A stretch of DNA of 22,733 nt from NCBI GenBank assembly GCA_039199225.1, contig JBCCSZ010000100.1, positions 1 through 22,733 of the forward strand, given 5' to 3'. Below are positions 14,524 through 21,626 of this stretch, in pieces. The stretch comes from JBCCSZ01 sp039199225. Lineage in GTDB: Bacteria > Bacteroidota > Bacteroidia > Chitinophagales > Saprospiraceae. The notes beneath the pieces were generated by a model. The model saw only the letters and a program-made list of their open reading frames with translations, made no database searches and was not told where the DNA came from. Positions within the stretch are counted from its first letter, which is position 1; each line of letters starts with the position of its first letter. The position numbers were made by a program, and so were the translations under genes.

Positions 14524-17500
14524 TTACACATCGTAGTTCAAGCTAGGAGCCAGCCAGCGTTCAGCCTCTTCCAAGCCCATCTGCTTCCGCTTCGCATAAT
14601 CCTCCACCTGATCCTTGGAAACCTGCCCCAAGCCGAAATAACGCGATTCCGGGTGAGCAAAGTACCAACCACTGACAGAAGCTGCAGGGTACATCGCACA
14701 ACTCTCCGTCAGTTTGATGCCCGTATTCTCCTCCACTTGCAACAGCTCAAATAAGCTCTGCTTTTCTGTGTGTTCTGGACAAGCCGGATAGCCTGGCGCT
14801 GGACGAATGCCCTTGTATTTTTCAGCAATCAAAGCATTATTATCCAATGCCTCCCCAGGCTGGTAGGCCCAGTATTCCTTGCGCACCCGCTCATGCAGAA
14901 ACTCAGTTGCCGCCTCTGCCAAGCGATCGGCCAGAGCCTTTAGCATGATGGCGTTGTAGTCGTCGTGCGTCTCTTCAAACGCCTTGACATGTTTTTCAAT
15001 CCCCAGACCTGCCGTGACGGCAAATGCTCCGATGTAGTCCGCTAGGCCGCTTTCCTTTGGCGCAATAAAGTCTGCCAAACTGAAGTTGGGTTGGCCAGGT
15101 GCCTTTTGGCGCTGTTGACGCAAGTGATGCAGCAACATTTGTACTTCCTCCCGCTCATCGTTATTGTACAATTCCAAATCGTCGTCGTTGACATTGTTGG
15201 CAGGAAAGAAACCAATAACGGCCTTGGCCTGTAACCATTTTTCATCGATGATTCGGCGCAGCAGTGAACGAGCATCATTGTATAACTTTTGGGCCTCTGA
15301 CCCCACTATCTCATCCTGGAGAATCGCCGGAAATTTCCCTCTGAGCTGCCAACTGGAAAAGAAGGGCGTCCAATCGATGTAATTGGTCAGATTCTCTAAA
15401 TCTAGCTCCTCAAACACTCTGATCCCCGTAAAGCTTGGCTTAACAGGCGTAAATTCCGACCAGTCCAACTGAAGTTTATTGGCTCTCGCCTTCTTGAGGG
15501 TGAGGTATTTTTTATCAGATCGACGATTGCCCCGCAATTTGCGGACCCGGTCATATTCCTTTTTCACATTGATGACAAAATTAGAGCGCGTATTCTCATC
15601 GTCTGAGATGAGGGAACTGGCCACAGAAACCGAACGAGACGCATCCAAAACATGGACCGTTGCACCAGAGTATTGAGGCTCAATTTTAACAGCCGTATGC
15701 GTCTTGGAGGTTGTAGCTCCACCGATCAAAAGCGGCATTTTAAAGTTGAGGCGCTCCATTTCCTTGGCCACAAAAACCATCTCATCCAAAGAAGGTGTGA
15801 TGAGGCCGCTCAAGCCAATGATGTCGACCTGGTGTTCCAGAGCTGCTTTCAGAATTTTATCACAAGAAACCATCACCCCAAGGTCGATGATCTCAAAGTT
15901 GTTACAGGCCAAAACAACCCCCACGATGTTTTTACCAATGTCGTGAACATCTCCCTTAACAGTTGCCAGCAAAATTTTACCTTTCGAAGTACTTCCACCA
16001 GCCGCTTTCGACTCCTCGATATATGGGGTCAAGTAGGCCACTGCCCGTTTCATCACTCGAGCAGATTTTACCACCTGCGGAAGGAACATTTTCCCAGAGC
16101 CAAACAAATCACCAACAACATTCATCCCCGTCATCAAAGGCCCTTCAATTACGTGCAATGGTAAACTTGCCTCCGACCGAGCTTCTTCTGTATCCTCCTC
16201 GATGTAATCCGTGATGCCTCTTACCAAGGAGTGGGTGATGCGCTCTTGCAAATTACCTTCGCGCCAACTCAAATCCTTTTGAATGGTTCGGCCACCACTA
16301 CCTTTGAGCTGTTCAGCCAAATCCGTCAATCGCTCCGTAGCATCTTCACGGCGATTGAACAGAACATCTTCTACCCTTTCGAGCAAATCCTTCGGAATTT
16401 CTTCGTATACCTCTATCATTCCAGCATTCACAATACCCATGTCCATACCTGCCCGAATGGCGTGATACAGAAAGGCAGAATGCATGGCCTCTCGAACAGC
16501 GTTGTTGCCCCGGAAAGAAAAAGAAATATTACTGACACCACCACTCACCTTTGCACCCGGGCAAAGTTCTTTTATCTGCCGAGTCGCTTCGATAAAGTTG
16601 ATGGCATATTCATTGTGTTCCTCTATCCCCGTTGCAACCGCAAAAATGTTGGGATCAAAAATAATGTCGCTTGGCTTGAATCCTACCCGCTCTACCAGGA
16701 TGTCGTAAGCTCTTTTACAAATTTCGACTTTGCGATGGGTCGTATCCGCCTGGCCATTTTCATCAAAGGCCATCACAATGGCCGCAGCCCCATAGCGCCG
16801 GACCAAGGTTGCTTGACGAATGAACTGCTCTTCCCCTTCCTTTAGTGAAATGGAGTTGACTATACACTTTCCCTGGACACATTTCAATCCTGCCTCAATC
16901 ACTTCAAACTTGGAAGAATCAATCATAATCGGCAGCTTGGCGATTTCCGGCTCGGACATGAGTAGGTTCAGAAAATCGACCATCGCCTTTTTAGAATCCA
17001 GCAATCCTTCATCCATATTGACATCAATGATCTGAGCGCCACCATCTACCTGATGCTGGGCAACAGACAAAGCCTCCATGTAATCACCCGACTTAATCAA
17101 GCGGGCAAATTTGCGGGAGCCTGTCACGTTGGTCCTTTCGCCGATGTTTACAAAATTGGTCTCAGGTCGGATAACCAGCGGCTCCAAGCCACTCAAGCGC
17201 GTCAACTGCTCCACTTTCGGAACTTTGCGTGGCTCAATGCCCTCGACCCCCTTGACCATGGCATGGATGTGATCGGGCGTGGTACCACAACAACCACCAA
17301 TGATGTTGACAAAACCACTGGAAGCAAACTCCCGAACATATCGCTGCATCTCATCCGCATCCTGATCGTATTCCCCAAATTCGTTGGGCAGACCCGCATT
17401 CGGATAAGCACTCACGTAAGTGTCAGCCACTTTGGAGAGAGCCTGTACGTAGGGCCGCATCTCCTCAGCTCCCAAGGCACAATTCAAGCCCACACTAAAT

Positions 17501-18216
17501 AGGTCGATGTGACTGACAGAAATCCAAAAAGCCTCTGCAGTCTGGCCAGAAAGTGTCCGACCACTGGCATCAGTAATGGTACCCGAAATCATAATCGGCA
17601 ATTTGATGCCTCTTTCTTCCTGCAGCCGATCGACAGCGAAGAGCGCCGCTTTTGCATTGAGGGTATCAAAGATGGTCTCAATCAGAAAAATGTCTGAACC
17701 ACCGTCCAGCAGCCCCCGAGCCTGATCGTAGTAGGCCAACTCCAGTTCATCGAAACTCACTCCGCGCATACCTGGATTGTTGACATCCGGAGAGATGGAA
17801 GCCGTTTTATTGGTTGGTCCCAAGGCACCAGCAACAAAGCGGGGTCTGTCGGGATGGAGCGCTGTAAACTCATCGGCGGCTTTCCGGGCGATTCGGGCAG
17901 ATTCGAAGTTCATCTCGTAGGCCAACTCTGGCATATCGTAATCAGCTTGAGCGATGGCAGTCGCACCAAAAGTATTGGTTTCGATGATGTCGGCACCTGC
18001 CTCGAGATATGCTTTGTGGATCGCCTCAATGATGTGCGGCTGGGTGAGGGACAGCAGTTCGTTATTGCCCTTAATATCCATGTGGTAGGACTCGAAACGC
18101 TCCCCACGATAGTCTTTTTCCTCGAGCTGATATTGCTGAATCATGGTTCCCATAGCCCCATCGATAACGAGAATTCGATCTTTTATGATATCATGAATAG
18201 TCTGACGAATGTTCAT
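14524..18216 (-). CDS. metH: Cobalamin-dependent methionine synthase
   Basis: 1230 residues, close to the E. coli enzyme (1227), with all four modules. The homocysteine-binding barrel (about 1-325) starts with ILVIDGAMGT (15-24) and carries the zinc cysteines Cys246 (GLNCALG), Cys309 and Cys310 (GGCCGTTPDH). The methyltetrahydrofolate-binding barrel (about 345-635) includes NFVNIGERTNVTGSRKF and DGGAQIIDVNMDEGLLD. The cobalamin module has the cap (about 640-740) and Rossmann part with DVHDIGKN, whose His758 is the lower axial cobalt ligand, plus LSGLITPSLDEM and LIGGATTSK. The reactivation domain (about 900-1230) ends in APGYPACPEH (1140-1149), part of the S-adenosylmethionine-binding loop. 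It methylates homocysteine to methionine using 5-methyltetrahydrofolate. No cobalamin or SAM riboswitch was recognised in its short leader. It is divergent from the sulfate-activation cluster. Confidence 0.98.
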   Translation of the reverse strand: MNIRQTIHDIIKDRILVIDGAMGTMIQQYQLEEKDYRGERFESYHMDIKGNNELLSLTQPHIIEAIHKAYLEAGADIIETNTFGATAIAQADYDMPELAYEMNFESARIARKAADEFTALHPDRPRFVAGALGPTNKTASISPDVNNPGMRGVSFDELELAYYDQARGLLDGGSDIFLIETIFDTLNAKAALFAVDRLQEERGIKLPIMISGTITDASGRTLSGQTAEAFWISVSHIDLFSVGLNCALGAEEMRPYVQALSKVADTYVSAYPNAGLPNEFGEYDQDADEMQRYVREFASSGFVNIIGGCCGTTPDHIHAMVKGVEGIEPRKVPKVEQLTRLSGLEPLVIRPETNFVNIGERTNVTGSRKFARLIKSGDYMEALSVAQHQVDGGAQIIDVNMDEGLLDSKKAMVDFLNLLMSEPEIAKLPIMIDSSKFEVIEAGLKCVQGKCIVNSISLKEGEEQFIRQATLVRRYGAAAIVMAFDENGQADTTHRKVEICKRAYDILVERVGFKPSDIIFDPNIFAVATGIEEHNEYAINFIEATRQIKELCPGAKVSGGVSNISFSFRGNNAVREAMHSAFLYHAIRAGMDMGIVNAGMIEVYEEIPKDLLERVEDVLFNRREDATERLTDLAEQLKGSGGRTIQKDLSWREGNLQERITHSLVRGITDYIEEDTEEARSEASLPLHVIEGPLMTGMNVVGDLFGSGKMFLPQVVKSARVMKRAVAYLTPYIEESKAAGGSTSKGKILLATVKGDVHDIGKNIVGVVLACNNFEIIDLGVMVSCDKILKAALEHQVDIIGLSGLITPSLDEMVFVAKEMERLNFKMPLLIGGATTSKTHTAVKIEPQYSGATVHVLDASRSVSVASSLISDDENTRSNFVINVKKEYDRVRKLRGNRRSDKKYLTLKKARANKLQLDWSEFTPVKPSFTGIRVFEELDLENLTNYIDWTPFFSSWQLRGKFPAILQDEIVGSEAQKLYNDARSLLRRIIDEKWLQAKAVIGFFPANNVNDDDLELYNNDEREEVQMLLHHLRQQRQKAPGQPNFSLADFIAPKESGLADYIGAFAVTAGLGIEKHVKAFEETHDDYNAIMLKALADRLAEAATEFLHERVRKEYWAYQPGEALDNNALIAEKYKGIRPAPGYPACPEHTEKQSLFELLQVEENTGIKLTESCAMYPAASVSGWYFAHPESRYFGLGQVSKDQVEDYAKRKQMGLEEAERWLAPSLNYDV

Positions 18217-18307
18217 ATGTATATCCTTAAATTAAACTTAACGAACAGATTTGTAGTTCTTTACGAATTAAAATTACAACAAGTTATCGACCCAATTGGT
18301 TGCAATG

Positions 18308-18315
18308 CAAAATTA
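18308..18315 (-). promoter_or_regulatory. Candidate Bacteroidota -7 box for metH
   Basis: On the minus strand this reads TAATTTTG, an exact TAnnTTTG match. No clear TTTG stands at -33. It implies a 5' leader of about 85 nt. Confidence 0.4.
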
Positions 18316-18338
18316 AAATATCTTCTGTTTAAAAACAC

Positions 18339-18369
18339 TTGAAATTGCCCTTTTAAACCCAGACCTTTG
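18339..18369 (+). promoter_or_regulatory. Candidate promoter of the DUF2061-cysCDN cluster
   Basis: TTG at 18339-18341 stands 20 bp before GACCTTTG at 18362-18369 (one mismatch to TAnnTTTG). This spacing fits the Bacteroidota -33/-7 arrangement and puts the start point some 15-20 nt before the ATG at 18393. Confidence 0.35.
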
Positions 18370-18392
18370 CTTTTTTCAAGATTTGCGAATAT

Positions 18393-18641
18393 ATGAAGAA
18401 AGAGTCCCACTTAAGAAGTATTTTGAAGGCTATTTCCTGGCGGATTATTGCCTCGACGACCACCTTCCTGCTGGCTTATCTGATTTTTAGCGGCAGCAAT
18501 TGCGAAGACGTGCTGGAGAAATCCACCATCGTAGCAGCACTGGAAGCCATCATTAAGATCATCATCTACTACGGCCACGAGCGGGCTTGGCAAATGGCGC
18601 CCAGAGGCAGTGTTCGCAAAATCGTTTCAGGAAAAAAATAA
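18393..18641 (+). CDS. DUF2061 small membrane protein at the head of the sulfate-activation cluster
   Basis: 82 residues. It matches the DUF2061 pattern: an N-terminal KAISWRIIASTTTFLLAYLIFSG segment (12-34) in which the 'K-A-x-x-W-R' start leads into a first transmembrane helix, then a second helix (about 45-60) with AALEAIIKIIIYYGHERAW (48-66), the 'E-x-x-x-K-x-x-x-Y-Y-x-H-E-R-x-W' signature. Both helices are short and the protein should sit in the inner membrane. Function of the family is unknown. Neighbourhood next to cysC is a recurring arrangement as far as I recall, hinting at a link to sulfate activation or uptake. Its stop TAA (18639-18641) is in the same frame as cysC, whose TTG start follows six bases later. 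Confidence 0.88.
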   Translation: MKKESHLRSILKAISWRIIASTTTFLLAYLIFSGSNCEDVLEKSTIVAALEAIIKIIIYYGHERAWQMAPRGSVRKIVSGKK

Positions 18642-18647
18642 CACATC

Positions 18648-19265
18648 TTGGAAACCCAACAAAACATTCATCCGATCTTTGACCGTCTACTTCAGAGGAC
18701 AGATCGTGAAAAACGCCTTGGACAAGCTGCAAAAGCCCTTTGGCTAACCGGCCTTTCAGGCTCCGGCAAGAGTACCATCGCACAGGAGTTAGAGAAACGT
18801 TTGTATAATAATGGTTATTTTGCGCAGGTGCTCGACGGCGACAACATCCGAAGTGGCATCAACAACAACCTCGGTTTTACAATCGACGATCGACGGGAAA
18901 ACATCCGACGCATTGCCGAAATTGCTAAATTGTATCTGAATTCCGGCCTTGTAACGATCAACTCTTTCATCAGCCCAACGATCGAGATACGCGATTTTGC
19001 ACGTAGTATCATTGGAAAGGACGACTTTATTGAAATCTACGTCAATGCACCACTGGAACTTTGTGAAGAACGAGACGTAAAAGGCTTGTACAAAAAGGCG
19101 CGCGCCGGAGCAATCAAAGGATTTACAGGAATCGATTCTCCTTATGAGGCCCCTGTCGATCCCGCCTTGGAAATCAAAACGGATCAATTGAGTGTCGAAC
19201 AAGCGGTCGATAAAATCTATGAATTCGTTCAACCCCTAATTCAACTTCAGAAAGAAAATAAATAG
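18648..19265 (+). CDS. cysC: Adenylylsulfate (APS) kinase
   Basis: 205 residues, normal size. It phosphorylates APS with ATP to give PAPS. The Walker A motif is GLSGSGKS (35-42); DGDNIRSGINNNLGF (63-77) is the conserved APS-binding stretch; SFISP (106-110) carries Ser109, equivalent to the phosphorylated serine described for E. coli CysC; and ERDVKGLYKKARAGAIKGFTGIDSPYEAP (141-169) holds the lid and the second substrate-binding segment. No ATG exists upstream of the P-loop in this frame. The TTG at 18648, six bases after the DUF2061 stop, gives the expected 'ENIHP-like' N-terminus and length, so it is the most likely start, probably by translational coupling. Confidence 0.95.
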   Translation: METQQNIHPIFDRLLQRTDREKRLGQAAKALWLTGLSGSGKSTIAQELEKRLYNNGYFAQVLDGDNIRSGINNNLGFTIDDRRENIRRIAEIAKLYLNSGLVTINSFISPTIEIRDFARSIIGKDDFIEIYVNAPLELCEERDVKGLYKKARAGAIKGFTGIDSPYEAPVDPALEIKTDQLSVEQAVDKIYEFVQPLIQLQKENK

Positions 19266-19286
19266 GACATCTACAAAGCTGACATT

Positions 19287-20189
19287 ATGAGTTACCAACT
19301 AAGCCACCTGAGAGAACTCGAATCGGAATCTATGTTCATCCTTCGGGAAGTAGCTGCACAGTTTGAAAACCCTGTGTTGATGTTTTCCGGCGGAAAAGAT
19401 TCCATTTTGATGATTCACCTGGCCATGAAAGCCTTCTATCCGGCTCGCATTCCCTTCCCTTTATTACACATCGATACCGGCCACAACTTTCCGGAAACCA
19501 TTGAGTTTCGCGACAGATTGGTCGAAAGATTAGGCGCTACGCTCATTGTCGGTTCGGTAGAAGAGGCCATCAAAAGCGGCACCCTTGTCGAAGAAAAAGG
19601 CTACAACGCCAGTAGAAACGGATTGCAGACTGCCGTTTTGCTGGATTCGCTGGAAAAGGGAAAATTCGATGCGGCACTCGGTGGTGCTCGTCGGGATGAA
19701 GAAAAGGCAAGAGCAAAGGAACGCTTCTTTTCTCACCGAGACGAATTCGGGCAATGGGACCCTAAAAACCAACGCCCTGAGCTGTGGAATATCTTCAACG
19801 GAAAAAAACGCTACGGCGAACACTTCCGGGTATTTCCCATTAGCAACTGGACAGAGTTGGATGTCTGGCAATATCTGGCACTTGAAAAAGTCGAGCTACC
19901 CAATTTGTATTTTGCCCACCGCCGTCCCGTTTTTGAAAGAGACGGTATCCTATTGGCTGATACAGAAATCATCCCAAAAAAGCCTGATGAGGTCGTCAAA
20001 GAAATGACGGTTCGCTGCCGGACCATCGGCGATATGACTTGCACCGGCGTTTGGCTCTCCAATGCCGATACGATCGAAAAAATCATCGATGAAGTGGCCA
20101 CAACCCGCATGACAGAAAGAGGAGGACGGGCAGATGATAAACGTTCTGAAACCAGTATGGAAGATCGTAAGAAGCAGGGGTACTTTTAG
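19287..20189 (+). CDS. cysD: Sulfate adenylyltransferase subunit 2 (ATP sulfurylase small subunit)
   Basis: 300 residues, the usual length. It is a PAPS-reductase-like ATP pyrophosphatase: the PP-loop SGGKDS is at 34-39, followed by HIDTGHNFPET, GGARRDEEKARAKERFFSHRDEFGQWDPKNQRPELWN, PISNWTELDVWQYL and the C-terminal CRTIGDMTCTG and ERGGRADDKRSETSMEDRKKQGYF, all typical of CysD. With the GTPase CysN it makes APS from sulfate and ATP, GTP hydrolysis driving the reaction. It starts 21 bp after cysC and is presumably co-transcribed. A short periodic repeat sits between it and cysN. Confidence 0.97.
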   Translation: MSYQLSHLRELESESMFILREVAAQFENPVLMFSGGKDSILMIHLAMKAFYPARIPFPLLHIDTGHNFPETIEFRDRLVERLGATLIVGSVEEAIKSGTLVEEKGYNASRNGLQTAVLLDSLEKGKFDAALGGARRDEEKARAKERFFSHRDEFGQWDPKNQRPELWNIFNGKKRYGEHFRVFPISNWTELDVWQYLALEKVELPNLYFAHRRPVFERDGILLADTEIIPKKPDEVVKEMTVRCRTIGDMTCTGVWLSNADTIEKIIDEVATTRMTERGGRADDKRSETSMEDRKKQGYF

Positions 20190-20243
20190 GGGTTGTGTGA
20201 TTTGGTGATCTCGTGATCTGGTTATTTGGTGGTTGTGTGAATG
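20188..20243 (+). repeat. Degenerate tandem repeat with 8-bp period in the cysD-cysN gap
   Basis: Starting at the cysD stop, seven consecutive 8-base blocks can be lined up: AGGGGTTG, TGTGATTT, GGTGATCT, CGTGATCT, GGTTATTT, GGTGGTTG, TGTGAATG. The decamer GGTTGTGTGA recurs exactly at 20191-20200 and 20231-20240, 40 bp (five periods) apart. It is G/T-rich on the + strand and unlike flanking sequence. Confidence 0.7.
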
Positions 20244-20289
20244 GGATTTTTTTAATTTTTGCAAAATCGATTTAAGACATTTTCAAGAT

Positions 20290-21537
20290 ATGAGTACAGA
20301 ACTATTAAGATTTACCACGGCCGGTAGTGTAGATGATGGTAAGAGTACATTGATTGGACGGCTGTTATACGATAGCAAATCTATTTTTCAGGACCAACTC
20401 GAGGCCGTGGAGGCCAGCAGCTTGCGGCGGGGAGAGTCAGAAGTCAACCTGGCGCTGCTAACGGACGGGCTGAAGTCGGAGCGGGAGCAGGGCATCACCA
20501 TCGATGTTGCCTACCGTTATTTCAGCACCCCTCGCCGGAAGTTCATCATCGCCGATACACCGGGCCACATCCAGTATACCCGCAACATGGTGACTGGCGC
20601 TTCTACTGCCAATGTCGCATTGGTCTTGATCGATGCGCGCAATGGCGTAGTAGAGCAAACTCGTCGGCATGCCATCATTGCCTCTCTTTTACAGATTCCA
20701 CACTTGGTCATTTGCATCAACAAAATGGATTTGGTCGATTACAGTGAGGAGGTTTATGAGAAGATCAAAGATGACTTTACGAGCTGGGCTTCCAAATTGA
20801 ATGTGAAAGACGTTCATTTCATTCCTATTTCTGCTCTGAAAGGCGACAATGTGGTCGACCAGTCTGAAGCGATGGAATGGTATAAGGGAACAACGCTATT
20901 GTACTACCTAGAAAATGTCCACATCGGTAGTGATTACAATTTGATTGATTGCCGCTTTCCAGTCCAATACGTCGTCCGCCCCAATACAGATGACTACCAC
21001 GATTACCGGGGATACAGCGGACGCATTGCAGGCGGTGTTTTCAAAAAAGGTGATAAGGTAAAGTTATTGCCTTCTGGTTTTATGAGTACCATCAAGAAAA
21101 TTGATACCTACGATGGTGAATTGGAAGAGGCACATCCGCCAATGTCTGTGACCATGCTGCTGGAAGACGATTTGGACCTAAGCCGAGGCGATATGATTGT
21201 TCGGGAAAACAACAGTCCGGAGGTAGAACAAGATTTGGAAATTATGCTTTGCTGGTTCAACGAGCGGCCACTTCAGCCGCGGGGCAAATACGCGCTTTTG
21301 CATACCTCCCAGGAGGTGCGTTGCATCGTCAAGGAAATTCGCTACAAGCTGGACATCAATACGCTCCACCGCAATCTAGAGGATAAGGACATCAAAATGA
21401 ATGATATTGCGCGGGTGGTGCTCCGCACTACAAAGCCTCTTTTCTATGATGCATACAATCGCAATCGAATCACGGGTAGCTTGGTCTTGGTTGATGAAGG
21501 GACCAATGAGACGGTCGGTGCAGGTATGATTATTTGA
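20290..21537 (+). CDS. cysN: Sulfate adenylyltransferase subunit 1 (ATP sulfurylase GTPase)
   Basis: 415 residues from the ATG at 20290; the frame runs open to 20233 but the extension lacks homology to the family start. GTPase motifs are G1 GSVDDGKS (12-19), G2 near EQGIT (66-70), G3 DTPGH (89-93) and G4 NKMD (144-147). EF-Tu-like beta-barrel domains II and III follow, with YRGYSGRIAGGVFKKGDKV and the closing RITGSLVLVDEGTNETVGAGMI. At 415 residues it is shorter than E. coli CysN (475) but a normal compact form, without a fused CysC domain. The cysD-cysN gap is 100 bp; TAATTTTTG at 20253-20261 resembles a -7 box with one extra base, so an internal promoter is possible. Confidence 0.96.
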   Translation: MSTELLRFTTAGSVDDGKSTLIGRLLYDSKSIFQDQLEAVEASSLRRGESEVNLALLTDGLKSEREQGITIDVAYRYFSTPRRKFIIADTPGHIQYTRNMVTGASTANVALVLIDARNGVVEQTRRHAIIASLLQIPHLVICINKMDLVDYSEEVYEKIKDDFTSWASKLNVKDVHFIPISALKGDNVVDQSEAMEWYKGTTLLYYLENVHIGSDYNLIDCRFPVQYVVRPNTDDYHDYRGYSGRIAGGVFKKGDKVKLLPSGFMSTIKKIDTYDGELEEAHPPMSVTMLLEDDLDLSRGDMIVRENNSPEVEQDLEIMLCWFNERPLQPRGKYALLHTSQEVRCIVKEIRYKLDINTLHRNLEDKDIKMNDIARVVLRTTKPLFYDAYNRNRITGSLVLVDEGTNETVGAGMII

Positions 21538-21561
21538 CAATTCAACAAAAAAGCAACATAC

Positions 21562-21605
21562 AATCGGCAATGTCTCCAACCCGGCGGCATTGCCGATTTT
21601 CATTT
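21562..21605 (+). terminator. Rho-independent terminator after cysN
   Basis: Perfect 11-bp arms AATCGGCAATG at 21562-21572 and CATTGCCGATT at 21588-21598 with a 15-nt loop, followed by TTCATTTATTCT. It ends the sulfate-activation cluster. In the other direction a T run appears only about 15 bases past the stem, so activity for the gene at 21627 is weaker. Confidence 0.8.
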
Positions 21606-21626
21606 ATTCTCCTCCTTATCGACAAA

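Noticed and set aside
14431..14754. 107-codon frame on the + strand across the terminator and the end of metH
   Set aside because: Shadow of metH; includes the palindromic terminator and has no protein-like features.
18217..18307. Cobalamin or SAM riboswitch in the metH leader
   Set aside because: No B12-box or SAM-riboswitch core was recognisable, and the leader is short and AT-rich.
20233..20289. Upstream extension of cysN by 19 codons
   Set aside because: It would begin inside the tandem repeat and adds a sequence absent from CysN proteins; the ATG at 20290 gives the family start.
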